Below the pieces are notes generated by a model. That model saw only the letters and a list, made by a program, of their open reading frames with translations. It did no database searches and was not told the origin of the DNA. From Streptomyces hyaluromycini (lineage in GTDB: Bacteria; Actinomycetota; Actinomycetes; Streptomycetales; Streptomycetaceae), in assembly GCF_002217755.1 (NCBI RefSeq), contig NZ_BCFL01000016.1, forward strand, positions 664,319 to 728,318: a stretch of 64,000 nt of DNA. Direction: 5' to 3'. Within the stretch, counting starts at the first letter, position 1. Each line of letters begins with the position of its first letter. Position numbers and translations under genes: made by a program. Below, piece by piece: positions 43,554 through 52,717 of this stretch.

Positions 43554-46400
43554 GTGATACGAGATCAAGAAGAGACGACCGAACAGCAGGGCGTGCGCTC
43601 CGAGGGCGGAGCCGGCACCTCTGACGCCGCCGCACGCCCGGACACGGCGGAGTCCGGCACGCCACCGCACCCGGACGCGCCCCAGTCCGACACCGTGCGC
43701 CCGGACACCACAGAGCCGGCCGCCGCGAAACCCGACACCACGGATCCGGCCGCCGAGAACGCCGACGCCGCACAGCCGGCAGCCGTGCAGTCGGGCGTCG
43801 TCGAACCGGACCCCGCGGAGTGCGACGAAACGCACGCCGACGAGGTGGAGGGCGACGAACCGCTGCTCCCCGCGCGCGTGCACCGCCCCTCCGACCTCAT
43901 GCGGCTCCTGGTCGGGGTCCTCGCCATCGCCGTACTGCTCGGCATCGCCGCGTTCGCGCACGGCACCACCTCCGGGCTCGAACAGGACATCAACAAGGGC
44001 ACCGGACAGGCCCCCGACCTGCTGATCAGGTTCGCGGGGCTGGCCTCCAGCATCGCGATCCTGCTGGTGCCGGTCGCGTTCGCGATCGAGCGGCTGATCA
44101 AGCGGGACGGGCTGCGCATCGCCGACGGGGTGCTCGCGGCCGTTCTCGCGCACGGCGTGACCCTCGCCACCGACCTGTGGGTGGCCAGGGCCGCCCCGGG
44201 CTCCATCCAGGAGGCGCTGACCCAGCCCTCCCCCGGCGACATCCACGCCCTCACCGACCCGGTGCACGGCTATCTCGCGCCCGTCATCGCCTACATGACG
44301 GCCGTCGGCATGTCCCGGCGGCCGAGATGGCGCTCGGTGCTGTGGATCGTGCTGCTGCTCGACGCGTTCTCCATGCTCGTCACCGGCTACACGACACCGT
44401 TCTCGATCATCCTCACGGTGCTGATCGGCTGGACCGTCGCCTACGGCACGCTGTACGCCGTCGGCTCCCCCAACGTCCGCCCCACCGGCCGGACCCTGCT
44501 GGCCGGCCTCAGGCACGTCGGCTTCCACCCGGTCGGCGCGGCCCGCGAGGAGGCCCTGGACACCGAGAACGGCGACCGGGGCCGGCGCTACTTCGTCACC
44601 CTGGAGGACGGCCCACCGCTGGACGTCACGGTCGTCGACCGGGAACAGCAGGCCCAGGGCTTCTTCTACCGGGTGTGGCGCAACCTGACCCTGCGCGGCT
44701 TCGCCACCCGCTCCAGCCTCCAGTCCCTGCGCCAGGCCCTGGAGCAGGAGGCCCTGCTGGCGTACGCGGCGATCGCGGCCGGCGCCAACGCCCCCAAGCT
44801 GATCGCCACCTCCGAGCTGGGCCCGGACGCCGTGATGCTCGTCTACGAGCACACCGGCGGCCGTACCCTCGACTCGCTGGCCGACGAGGAGATCACCGAC
44901 GAACTGCTGCGCCACACCTGGCACCAGGTGCAGGCATTGCAGTCGCGCCGGATCGCGCACCGCCGGCTCGCGGGGGACGCCATCCTGGTGGATCGTTCCG
45001 GCACGGTGATCCTCACCGACCTGCGCGGCGGCGAGATCGCAGCCGGTGAACTGCTGCTGCGCATGGACGTCGCCCAGCTGGTCACCACGCTCGGCCTGCG
45101 GGTGGGCGCCGAGCGGGCGGTGGCCTCGGCGGTCGGCGTCCTCGGACCCGACGCGGTCGCCGACTGTCTGCCGATGCTCCAGCCGATCGCGCTGACGCGC
45201 TCCACGCGCGCGACGCTGCGAAGACTGGCCAGGGAGCGCGCCCAGCGCGAGCGGGACGCGGTCCTGGAGGCGTCCCGGCAGGTCAAGCAGGCCCGTGTGG
45301 AGGAGGCCGAGAAGCCCGACAAGAAGACCGTGCGCGCCGAGCAGCGGGCCGAGAAGCGCGCCCTGGACGACGCGCTGGAAGAGGCCCGTGAGGAGGACCT
45401 GCTCACCCAGATCCGGCACCAGGTGCTGCGGATCAGGCCGCAGGCGCCCGTCGAGCCGGCCCGTCTGGAGCGGGTGCGGCCGCGCACACTGATCAGCGTC
45501 TTCGCCGGCGCGATCGGCGGGTACTACCTGCTGACCCAGCTCACCCACATCGAGTTCGGCCCCCTGGTCGCGAACGCCCAGTGGGGCTGGGTGATCGCCG
45601 CGGTGCTGTTCTCGGCGCTCAGCTATGTGGCCGCCGCGATGTCGCTGCTCGGGTTCGTGCCCGAGCGGGTCCCCTTCGTGCGGACCGTGGCGGCGCAGCT
45701 CGCCGGGTCGTTCGTGAAGATCGTGGCGCCCGCCGCGGTCGGCGGTGTGGCCCTCAACACGCGCTTCCTGCAGCGCGCGGGTGTGCGCCCAGGGCTCGCG
45801 GTGGCGAGCGTCGGCGCCTCACAGCTGTTCGGGCTCGGCTGTCACATCCTCATGCTGCTGTCGTTCGGCTATCTGACGGGCACCGAGAAGACGCCTTCGC
45901 TGTCGCCGTCCCGGACGGTCATCGCGGGCCTGCTGACCGTCGCCGTACTGGTCCTCGTGGTGACCTCGGTGCCGCTCCTGCGCAAGTTCGTCAGCACGCG
46001 CGTGCGGTCGCTCTTCGCGGGCGTCGTGCCGCGCATGCTGGACGTGCTCCAGCGGCCGCAGAAGCTCGTCACCGGCATCGGCGGCATGCTGCTGCTGACC
46101 GCCTGCTTCGTGATGTGCCTGGACGCCTCCATCCGGGCCTTCGGCGACCAGTCGACCTCGCTCAGCATCGCCAGCGTCGCCGTCGTCTTCCTCGCCGGCA
46201 ACGCGCTCGGCTCCGCGGCGCCGACCCCGGGCGGTGTCGGTGCGGTCGAGGCGACCCTGACCGTCGGCCTGATCGCCATCGGCCTCCCCAAGGAGGTCGC
46301 GGCGCCCGCCGTCCTGCTGTACCGGCTGCTGACCCTGTGGCTGCCGGTCCTGCCGGGCTGGCTGGCCTTCAACCATCTCTCGCGCAAGGGCGCGCTCTAG
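43554..46400 (+). CDS. Flippase-like lysylphosphatidylglycerol-synthase TM protein with pseudokinase-like middle
   Basis: This 948-residue membrane protein begins with about 110 acidic Pro/Asp/Thr-rich residues, then four TM helices (about 115-300). A soluble middle (about 330-640) resembles a protein kinase C-lobe, with HRRLAGDAILVDRSG (about 468) where HRDxxxxN would be and ILTDLRGGEI (about 488) in place of DFG. Both catalytic motifs are degenerate. The last ~300 residues hold eight hydrophobic segments and the LPG_synthase_TM motif APTPGGVGAVEA. The family moves or modifies lipid-linked substrates. The GTG at 43554 could be replaced by an internal start at about 43593. Confidence 0.82.
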   Translation: MIRDQEETTEQQGVRSEGGAGTSDAAARPDTAESGTPPHPDAPQSDTVRPDTTEPAAAKPDTTDPAAENADAAQPAAVQSGVVEPDPAECDETHADEVEGDEPLLPARVHRPSDLMRLLVGVLAIAVLLGIAAFAHGTTSGLEQDINKGTGQAPDLLIRFAGLASSIAILLVPVAFAIERLIKRDGLRIADGVLAAVLAHGVTLATDLWVARAAPGSIQEALTQPSPGDIHALTDPVHGYLAPVIAYMTAVGMSRRPRWRSVLWIVLLLDAFSMLVTGYTTPFSIILTVLIGWTVAYGTLYAVGSPNVRPTGRTLLAGLRHVGFHPVGAAREEALDTENGDRGRRYFVTLEDGPPLDVTVVDREQQAQGFFYRVWRNLTLRGFATRSSLQSLRQALEQEALLAYAAIAAGANAPKLIATSELGPDAVMLVYEHTGGRTLDSLADEEITDELLRHTWHQVQALQSRRIAHRRLAGDAILVDRSGTVILTDLRGGEIAAGELLLRMDVAQLVTTLGLRVGAERAVASAVGVLGPDAVADCLPMLQPIALTRSTRATLRRLARERAQRERDAVLEASRQVKQARVEEAEKPDKKTVRAEQRAEKRALDDALEEAREEDLLTQIRHQVLRIRPQAPVEPARLERVRPRTLISVFAGAIGGYYLLTQLTHIEFGPLVANAQWGWVIAAVLFSALSYVAAAMSLLGFVPERVPFVRTVAAQLAGSFVKIVAPAAVGGVALNTRFLQRAGVRPGLAVASVGASQLFGLGCHILMLLSFGYLTGTEKTPSLSPSRTVIAGLLTVAVLVLVVTSVPLLRKFVSTRVRSLFAGVVPRMLDVLQRPQKLVTGIGGMLLLTACFVMCLDASIRAFGDQSTSLSIASVAVVFLAGNALGSAAPTPGGVGAVEATLTVGLIAIGLPKEVAAPAVLLYRLLTLWLPVLPGWLAFNHLSRKGAL

Positions 46401-46462
46401 GGGCGTACCTCGGACGGCTCGCGCCCCGCGCGCGTGGCCGTGGGCGACGCCAGGATGGGAGC

Positions 46463-48004
46463 ATGCCGAACCCCTTCCGGATCCGCGTCGCCGCCCTGGC
46501 CGCAGCCCTGGCGCTGTCCTCTGTGCTGGCCGGGTGCAGCGACGGTTCCAACGACGGGGATCTGACGGCGCAGAAGCTGGACTGGAAGAACTGCCCGGCA
46601 CCCGACGAGGCCGAGGGCGGCGGCGACGCGCCGTCACCGCTGCCCGGCGGCGGCACCTGGCAGTGCGCCACCATGAAGGCACCCCTGGACTGGTCGAAGC
46701 CGAAGGGCGCCACCATCGGGCTCGCGCTGATCCGGGCCAGGGCCAGCGGCGACCCGAGCAAGCGGATCGGCTCCCTGGTCTTCAACTTCGGCGGACCCGG
46801 CGGCAGCGGCGTCACCACCCTCCCCGCGTTCGGTGAGGACTACGCGGCCCTGCGTACCCGCTACGACCTCGTCAGCTTCGACCCGCGCGGAGTCGGCCGC
46901 AGCGACCCTGTCGAGTGCGAGAGCGACACGCAGCTCGACGACTACTTCCAGCAGGACGCGACGCCCGACACCAGCGCCGAACGCACCCAGCTGATCAACC
47001 GCACCAAGCAGTTCAACGCCGCCTGCGAGAAGAACTCCAGGACGATCCTGCCGCAGGTCCGCACCACCGACGCCGCCCGCGACATGGACCTGATGCGCCA
47101 GGTCCTCGGCGACCGGCAGCTGCACTACTTCGGCATCTCCTACGGCACCGAACTCGGCGGCGTCTACGCCCACCTGTTCCCGAAGAACGTGGGCCGGGCG
47201 GTCTTCGACGCCGTCGTCGACCCCACCCAGGACCCGGAGCAGAGCTCGCTCGGGCAGGCCAAGGGCTTCCAGCTCGCGCTCGACAACTTCGCCGCGGACT
47301 GCACGTCGAAGAAGACAGAGTGCCCGATCGGAGACACCCCGCAGGACGTGAAGGACCGTATCGCCAAGCTCCTCGCGGACCTCGACAAGAAGCCGATCCC
47401 GGGCGTCCTGCCCCGCCAGCTCACCCAGACCGTCGCAACCAACGGCATCGCCCAGTCCCTGTACTCCAAGGACTTCTGGGAGTACCTCACCGAGGGGCTC
47501 GAAGAGGCGTACGACGGCGACGGGAGGATCCTGATGCTGCTGTCCGACTCGATGAACGGCCGCAGCCAGAACGGCGAGTACAGCAACATCACGGCGGCGA
47601 ACATCGCCATCAACTGCGCCGACGAGAAGCCGCGGTACACCCCCGAGTACGTCCAGCAGAAACTGCCCGAGTTCCGCGCCGCCTCCCCGCTGTTCGGCGA
47701 CTACCTCGCCTGGGGGATGGTCAGCTGCACGAACTGGGCGGTGCCGGGCGCCGCCGACCACCCCGACGTCAGCGCGCCCGGGTCGGCGCCGATCCTGGTC
47801 GTGGGCAACACGGGGGATCCGGCGACGCCGTACGAGGGCGCGAAGAGGATGGTAGACGCGCTCGGGAAGGGCGTCGGGGTCGAGCTGACGTACCAGGGGC
47901 AGGGACACGGGGCGTACGACAGCAAGAACAAGTGCGTGCAGGGTGCCGTGAACGGCTATTTGCTGGAGGGGACGGTGCCGAAGGCGGGAACGGTCTGTAC
48001 GTGA
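46463..48004 (+). CDS. Secreted tripeptidyl aminopeptidase-like alpha/beta hydrolase lipoprotein (paralogue 1)
   Basis: This 513-residue lipoprotein has lipobox VLAGC (Cys25) and is a peptidase of the Streptomyces Tap/SlpD-E group. The oxyanion region FNFGGPGGSG, nucleophile elbow YFGISYGTELGGVYAH, Asp segment VVGNTGDPATPYEGA and His segment QGHGAYDSKNKC complete an alpha/beta-hydrolase triad. It removes N-terminal tripeptides from peptides outside the cell, which suits the nearby oligopeptide importer. GGGAGC lies just before the ATG. It is followed 158 bases later by a close paralogue. Confidence 0.9.
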   Translation: MPNPFRIRVAALAAALALSSVLAGCSDGSNDGDLTAQKLDWKNCPAPDEAEGGGDAPSPLPGGGTWQCATMKAPLDWSKPKGATIGLALIRARASGDPSKRIGSLVFNFGGPGGSGVTTLPAFGEDYAALRTRYDLVSFDPRGVGRSDPVECESDTQLDDYFQQDATPDTSAERTQLINRTKQFNAACEKNSRTILPQVRTTDAARDMDLMRQVLGDRQLHYFGISYGTELGGVYAHLFPKNVGRAVFDAVVDPTQDPEQSSLGQAKGFQLALDNFAADCTSKKTECPIGDTPQDVKDRIAKLLADLDKKPIPGVLPRQLTQTVATNGIAQSLYSKDFWEYLTEGLEEAYDGDGRILMLLSDSMNGRSQNGEYSNITAANIAINCADEKPRYTPEYVQQKLPEFRAASPLFGDYLAWGMVSCTNWAVPGAADHPDVSAPGSAPILVVGNTGDPATPYEGAKRMVDALGKGVGVELTYQGQGHGAYDSKNKCVQGAVNGYLLEGTVPKAGTVCT

Positions 48005-48162
48005 GGACGCGCCGAGAGTGCCGCGCCCATATCGGGGCGCTGTAAACACGCAGGTCAAAGGGTTATCCACAGGCCGCAACGGCCTTCGGTCGATCCGCCT
48101 ACTATGGCCTGACCGCTTTCCGCGACGAACCTGCGGAGAGCCTGTGTGGGGGGTGTGCGCGG

Positions 48163-49710
48163 ATGTTGCGACATGTACGGTGGGCGGCTGCTGTTGCGGC
48201 GGGGCTGCTCGTGGCCGGGTGCAGCGGTGGGGCGTCGGGCGGGGGCTCGGACGAAGGGAAGGTCGCGTCCCGACAGCCGTCGGCCGCCACCAGCGGCTCG
48301 GCCGCCCTGCCCGCGTCCCTCACCGGCCAGAAGCTCGACTGGAGCCGCTGCAAGGCCACTTCGGACTCCGCCGCACCCGGGGACGAGTGGCGGTGTGCGA
48401 CGCTCAAGGTGCCGCTGGACTGGTCGAAGCCGGACGGGGAGACCATCGGGCTGGCGCTCATCCGGGAGCAGGCGAGCGGGGGTTCGGGGAAGCGGATCGG
48501 CTCGCTGCTGTTCAACTTCGGCGGGCCGGGCGGCTCCGGCGTCTCGACGATGCCGTACTACGCGTCCACCGTCTCCGCGCTGCGCGAGCGGTACGACCTG
48601 GTGAGCTGGGACCCGCGCGGGGTGGGAGCCAGTGAGGGGATCCGGTGCCGCAGCGACAAGGACATCCAGAGCGCCGAGTCGATCGACGCGACACCGGACA
48701 CCGCGGTGGAGGAGACGGCGTACTTCCAGGACGCCGCCGCCTTCGGCAAGGGCTGTGAGAAGGCCGCCGGCACGCTGATCGCACATGTCTCGACGACCGA
48801 CACGGCCCGCGACATGGACCTGATGCGCCAGGTCCTCGGTGACCCGAAGATGCACTACTTCGGCATCTCGTACGGCACCGAACTGGGCGGCGTGTACGCC
48901 CACCTGTTCCCGAAGAACGTGGGGCGGCTGATCCTGGACGCGGTGGTGGACCCGACGGCCGACTCGGTCGGCCAGGAGAAGAACCAGGCCGCCGGATTCC
49001 AGCGGGCCCTGGACGACTACCTCAAGTCCACCGGCCAGGACCCGAAGCAGGGCTCGCTGAAGATCGGCGATCTGCTGAAGAGGCTCGACGCCACGCCGCT
49101 GCCCACGTCGTCCGGGCGGAAGCTGACCCAGACCCTCGCGGTCACCGGCATCGTGCTGCCGCTGTACAGCCAGGACAGCTGGCCGACGCTGACCAGCGCG
49201 CTGAAGGCGGCCGAGGAGGGCGACGGCTCGGAGCTGCTGTCGCTCGCGGACCAGTACAACGAGCGGGACTCCTCGGGGCACTACGGCACGACCACCCACT
49301 CCCAGCGGGTCATATCGTGCCTGGACGACAAGGAGCGGCCGACGCTCGCCGAGACGAAGAAGCTGCTGCCGGAGTTCGAGAAGGTCTCGCCCGTCTTCGG
49401 GGACTTCCTGGGCTGGGACTCGGCCGGCTGGTGCCACGACTGGCCGGTGGCCGGGCAGTGGGACACCCCGGACGTGAGCGCACCGGGCGCGGCACCGGTG
49501 CTGCTGGTCGGCAACACCGGCGACCCGGCGACCCCGTACGAGGGCGCCCGCAGGATGGCCGACGAGCTGGGCAAGGGGGTCGGCGTCGAGCTGACCTGGA
49601 AGGGCGAGGGCCACGGCGCGTACGGCAGCGGCAGCGACTGCGTGGACTCGACGGTGAACGCCTATCTGCTGGACGGCACGGTCCCGAAGGACGGCAAGGT
49701 CTGCTCATGA
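48163..49710 (+). CDS. Secreted tripeptidyl aminopeptidase-like alpha/beta hydrolase lipoprotein (paralogue 2)
   Basis: This 515-residue lipoprotein has lipobox LVAGC (Cys20). It shares every catalytic segment with its upstream neighbour (FNFGGPGGSG, MHYFGISYGTELGGVYAHLF, VGNTGDPATPYEGA, EGHGAYGSGSDC), so the pair is a tandem duplication. The two diverge mostly in the lid region between the nucleophile and Asp, which may change substrate preference. GGGGGG-rich sequence precedes the ATG. A strong convergent terminator follows. Confidence 0.9.
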   Translation: MLRHVRWAAAVAAGLLVAGCSGGASGGGSDEGKVASRQPSAATSGSAALPASLTGQKLDWSRCKATSDSAAPGDEWRCATLKVPLDWSKPDGETIGLALIREQASGGSGKRIGSLLFNFGGPGGSGVSTMPYYASTVSALRERYDLVSWDPRGVGASEGIRCRSDKDIQSAESIDATPDTAVEETAYFQDAAAFGKGCEKAAGTLIAHVSTTDTARDMDLMRQVLGDPKMHYFGISYGTELGGVYAHLFPKNVGRLILDAVVDPTADSVGQEKNQAAGFQRALDDYLKSTGQDPKQGSLKIGDLLKRLDATPLPTSSGRKLTQTLAVTGIVLPLYSQDSWPTLTSALKAAEEGDGSELLSLADQYNERDSSGHYGTTTHSQRVISCLDDKERPTLAETKKLLPEFEKVSPVFGDFLGWDSAGWCHDWPVAGQWDTPDVSAPGAAPVLLVGNTGDPATPYEGARRMADELGKGVGVELTWKGEGHGAYGSGSDCVDSTVNAYLLDGTVPKDGKVCS

Positions 49711-49715
49711 CGAAG

Positions 49716-49756
49716 GCGGGGGCCCCGGGCACCTGCCGTGCCGCCCGGAGCCCCCG
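49716..49756. terminator. Bidirectional terminator between the second aminopeptidase gene and moeZ
   Basis: GAAGGCGGGGGC near 49716 pairs with GCCCCCGCCCTTC ending near 49756, with one unpaired base. The long G/C-rich loop can fold further. Confidence 0.75.
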
Positions 49757-49775
49757 CCCTTCGCGGAGCCTGTGC

Positions 49776-50954
49776 TCAGTAGACCGGCTTCTGGGGCTCG
49801 ATCTGGTTGACCCAGCCGATCACACCGCCGCCGACGTGGACCGCGTCCGCGAAGCCCGCGGACTTCAGGACCGCGAGGACCTCCGCGCTGCGGACACCCG
49901 TCTTGCAGTGCAGGACGATCCTCTTGTCCTGGGGCAGGCCCTCCAGGGCGGTGCCGAGCAGGAACTCGTTCTTCGGGATCAGCTTGGCGCCGGGGATGGA
50001 GACGATCTCGTACTCGTTCGGCTCGCGGACGTCGATGATCTCGATGTTCTCGCCGTCGTCGATCCACTCCTTGAGCTGCTTGGGAGTGATCGTCGAGCCG
50101 GCGGCCGCCTGCTGGGCCTCCTCGGAGACGACGCCGCAGAAGGCCTCGTAGTCGATGAGCTCGGTGACGGTCGGGTTCTCGCCGCAGACCGCGCAGTTCG
50201 GGTCCTTGCGGACCTTGACCTGGCGGTACTGCATCTCCAGGGCGTCGTAGATCATCAGGCGGCCGACGAGGGGCTCGCCGGTGCCGGTGAGGACCTTGAT
50301 GGCCTCGGTGACCTGGATGGAGCCGATGGACGCGCACAGCACGCCCAGGACGCCGCCCTCGGCGCAGGAGGGGACCATGCCCGGCGGCGGGGGCTCCGGG
50401 TAGAGGCAGCGGTAGCAGGGGCCGTACTCGGACCAGAAGACCGAGGCCTGGCCGTCGAAGCGGTAGATGGAGCCCCAGACGTACGGCTTGTTCAGCAGCA
50501 CGCAGGCGTCGTTGACCAGGTAGCGGGTGGCGAAGTTGTCCGTGCCGTCGACGATCAGGTCGTACTGGCTGAAGATGTCCATCACGTTCTCGGCCTCGAG
50601 CCGCTCTTCGTGAAGGACCACGTTCACGTACGGGTTGATGCCGAGGACGGAGTCACGGGCGGACTCGGCCTTGGAGCGGCCGATGTCGGCCTGGCTGTGG
50701 ATGATCTGGCGCTGCAGGTTCGACTCGTCGACCTCGTCGAACTCCACGATGCCAAGGGTGCCGACGCCCGCGGCGGCCAGGTACATCAGCGCCGGCGAGC
50801 CCAGGCCGCCGGCGCCCACACACAGCACCTTGGCGTTCTTCAGCCGCTTCTGCCCGTCCATCCCGACGTCGGGGATGATCAGGTGGCGGGAGTACCTGCG
50901 GACCTCGTCTACGGTGAGCTCAGCAGCTGGCTCGACCAGGGGTGGCAGCGACAC
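49776..50954 (-). CDS. moeZ: Adenylyltransferase/sulfurtransferase MoeZ
   Basis: This 392-residue protein has an E1-like domain (residues ~1-270: GAGGLGSPALMYLAAAGVG nucleotide motif, DESNLQRQ, zinc pairs CYRC and CAVC) fused to a C-terminal rhodanese domain with active Cys in LHCKTGVRS. It activates small sulfur carriers such as MoaD, CysO and ThiS as thiocarboxylates for molybdopterin, cysteine and thiamine synthesis. GGAG five bases upstream supports the GTG at 50954. It has its own SigR-type promoter within the end of the preceding gene. In M. tuberculosis it corresponds to MoeZ/MoeB1. Confidence 0.95.
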   Translation of the reverse strand: MSLPPLVEPAAELTVDEVRRYSRHLIIPDVGMDGQKRLKNAKVLCVGAGGLGSPALMYLAAAGVGTLGIVEFDEVDESNLQRQIIHSQADIGRSKAESARDSVLGINPYVNVVLHEERLEAENVMDIFSQYDLIVDGTDNFATRYLVNDACVLLNKPYVWGSIYRFDGQASVFWSEYGPCYRCLYPEPPPPGMVPSCAEGGVLGVLCASIGSIQVTEAIKVLTGTGEPLVGRLMIYDALEMQYRQVKVRKDPNCAVCGENPTVTELIDYEAFCGVVSEEAQQAAAGSTITPKQLKEWIDDGENIEIIDVREPNEYEIVSIPGAKLIPKNEFLLGTALEGLPQDKRIVLHCKTGVRSAEVLAVLKSAGFADAVHVGGGVIGWVNQIEPQKPVY

Positions 50955-50998
50955 GGGGACTCCGTTGATCGGTCAATCACTACAATTGTTCTCCCTGT

Positions 50999-51024
50999 AA
51001 CACTGCCACGGGCTTCTTCATTCC
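50999..51024 (-). promoter_or_regulatory. SigR-type promoter of moeZ
   Basis: Reading leftward, GGAAT (51020-51024) and GTT (50999-51001) are exactly 18 bases apart, an exact match to the SigR consensus. The -35 overlaps the stop codon of the spherulin-4 gene, so moeZ has a promoter independent of the polysaccharide operon. Confidence 0.8.
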
Positions 51025-51767
51025 GAGACACCTGTTCCGATCCGCGAGACGATTTCGTCCCAGTAGCCGGGCATCGTCTCCCAGGGGTCCGCCCGGCCCC
51101 AGCGGTCGGTCCGGTCGGTGAAGTAGATCGTGGCGGCGCCCTGCCAGCGGGCGATGCGCAGTGCCTCGTCGAGGTGGCCGAGGGGCACGCCGTGCACGAA
51201 GTGGCAGAAGCGGTCGGGCGGGTAGTCGGCGGTCCACTCGGCGACCTGGGACCAGCGGTAGTCGCTCCAGGGCCCGGCGAAGGTCACCAGCTGGTCGGCG
51301 TTCTCGGCGTAGCCCGGGTGGGGGTGGGTGCCATGGCCGAGGACGATGTGGGGGTCGTCGCCTATGGTGCGGAGCGCGGCGACCGCGCGGCGGATCTCGG
51401 GGAGCGCGGTGCGCTCGGCGGGACAGCGGTCCAGCAGGAAGCCGTCGATGCGGTACCAGTCGTGGAAGTGGCGGGCGTCGGTGAGCAGGTCGCCATGGGG
51501 GCGGGCGCCGTAGGTGGTGTCCAGGCGACCGAGGACGCGGACGCCCGCGTTGCGGAGCCGGCCGGCCGCCTCCAGGCAGTGCGGGTCGGGGCGGCTGCCG
51601 GGGCCGTTCGCCACGTTGAGGACGACCCAGTGCAAAGGGGTGCCGGGGCGGGTGAGTTCGGCCCACTGGGCGGGGGCGAGGAGCGGGTGGGCGTAGCCGG
51701 GGATGCCGACGGCGGTGCGGACGCCGGTGGTCGCGGCGCCCGCCCGGGTGCTGGTCAGATGCGGCAC
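51018..51767 (-). CDS. Spherulation-specific family 4 protein (glycoside-hydrolase-like TIM barrel)
   Basis: This 249-residue protein has the spherulin-4 family pattern: AVGIPGYAHPLLAPAQWAEL, LHWVVLNVANGPGSRPD, RVLGRLDTTYGARP, WYRIDGFLLDRCP. Such proteins are TIM barrels distantly related to GH114-type endo-galactosaminidases. There is no signal peptide, so it would be cytosolic unless exported by another route. It is the last gene of a five-gene operon, overlapping the epimerase gene by 13 bases. A role in trimming or sensing the operon's polysaccharide is inference. Confidence 0.85.
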   Translation of the reverse strand: MPHLTSTRAGAATTGVRTAVGIPGYAHPLLAPAQWAELTRPGTPLHWVVLNVANGPGSRPDPHCLEAAGRLRNAGVRVLGRLDTTYGARPHGDLLTDARHFHDWYRIDGFLLDRCPAERTALPEIRRAVAALRTIGDDPHIVLGHGTHPHPGYAENADQLVTFAGPWSDYRWSQVAEWTADYPPDRFCHFVHGVPLGHLDEALRIARWQGAATIYFTDRTDRWGRADPWETMPGYWDEIVSRIGTGVSE

Positions 51768-52717
51768 GCCGCCTCCATCCAGATGTCCGCGAGGGACTCT
51801 TCGAGGTTGATGCGGGGCCGCCAGCCGAGCCGGTCGCGGGCGCAGCGCACGTCGGCCTGCTGCCAGCTGCCGCAGCCGTCCGGGTACGGGTACGCGACCG
51901 GGGCCGCGTGGTCGGGGTCCAGGCGGGGGTGGCCGATGGGGCTGCGCAGCGGGGGGCCGGGCGGGCCGTCGAGTTCGTGCAGGGCGCCGCCGTATCCGGC
52001 GACCCGGGCGAGGACGGCGGCGGCGTCACGGAGCCGGACGGCGCGGCCGGAGCCGATGTTGATGACGCCCTGGGCGGCGGAGAGCGAGGCCGCGTGGACG
52101 GCGCGGGCGACGTCGCGTACGTCGACGAAGTCGCGCTGGGCGCCGAGGCCGCCGAGTTTGAGTTCGCCGTCGCCGGACTGCATGGCGCGGCGCATGGCCT
52201 CGGCCAGGCGGCCGAGCGGTGAGCCGGCCGGGGTGCCAGGACCGGCGGGCGAGAAGACGCGCAGGACGACGGCGTCCAGCCCGGAGCCGAGGACGAGTTC
52301 GGTGGCGGCGAGCTTGCTGACGCCGTACGGGCCGCCGGGGCGCGGCACGGCGTCCTCGGCGGTGGAGGAGCCGGGCTGGCTCGGGCCGTACTCGGAGCTG
52401 CAGCCGACCTGCACCAGGCGGGCGCCGCAGCCGCTGCGCCGCAGGGCCTCGCAGACGGTGGCGACGGCGACGGTGTTGTGCCGGGTGAGTTCCCGGGCGC
52501 CGCCGCGGGTGGCACCTGCGCAGTTCACGATGACGCCCGGGTGGACCGCGTCGAGGAACCGGGTGAGCGCGCCGGGGCTGCCGGTGGCGAGGTCGAAGCG
52601 GACGTCGGCGTCGTCGCCACGGCCGAGCGCGGTGAGCTGGACGGCCGGGTCGGCGAGCAGCCGGTCGGCGACGAAGCGGCCGAGGTATCCGTTGGCTCCG
52701 ATCAGCAGAACCCTCAT
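51755..52717 (-). CDS. NAD-dependent sugar-nucleotide epimerase/dehydratase
   Basis: This 320-residue extended SDR begins MRVLLIGANGYLGRFVADRL (GxxGxxG). The catalytic Ser is in VGCSSEYGPSQP, the YxxxK motif in GGPYGVSKLAATEL, and the sugar-binding C-terminal region around GAQRDFVDVRDVARAVH. Most relatives act on NDP-hexoses. The ATG at 52717 overlaps a small upstream frame as ATGA. Within the operon it could supply the nucleotide sugar for the GT4 enzyme; the exact sugar is unknown. Confidence 0.9.
   Translation of the reverse strand: MRVLLIGANGYLGRFVADRLLADPAVQLTALGRGDDADVRFDLATGSPGALTRFLDAVHPGVIVNCAGATRGGARELTRHNTVAVATVCEALRRSGCGARLVQVGCSSEYGPSQPGSSTAEDAVPRPGGPYGVSKLAATELVLGSGLDAVVLRVFSPAGPGTPAGSPLGRLAEAMRRAMQSGDGELKLGGLGAQRDFVDVRDVARAVHAASLSAAQGVINIGSGRAVRLRDAAAVLARVAGYGGALHELDGPPGPPLRSPIGHPRLDPDHAAPVAYPYPDGCGSWQQADVRCARDRLGWRPRINLEESLADIWMEAACRI

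Noticed and set aside
48063..48071. Replication origin, because of a perfect DnaA box
   Set aside because: It is a single box with no cluster, no dnaA/dnaN and no A/T-rich unwinding region nearby.
50995..51036. A 13-codon frame before moeZ beginning MKKPVAVLQG
   Set aside because: It overlaps the SigR promoter elements themselves, has no Shine-Dalgarno sequence, and begins within the -35 region.
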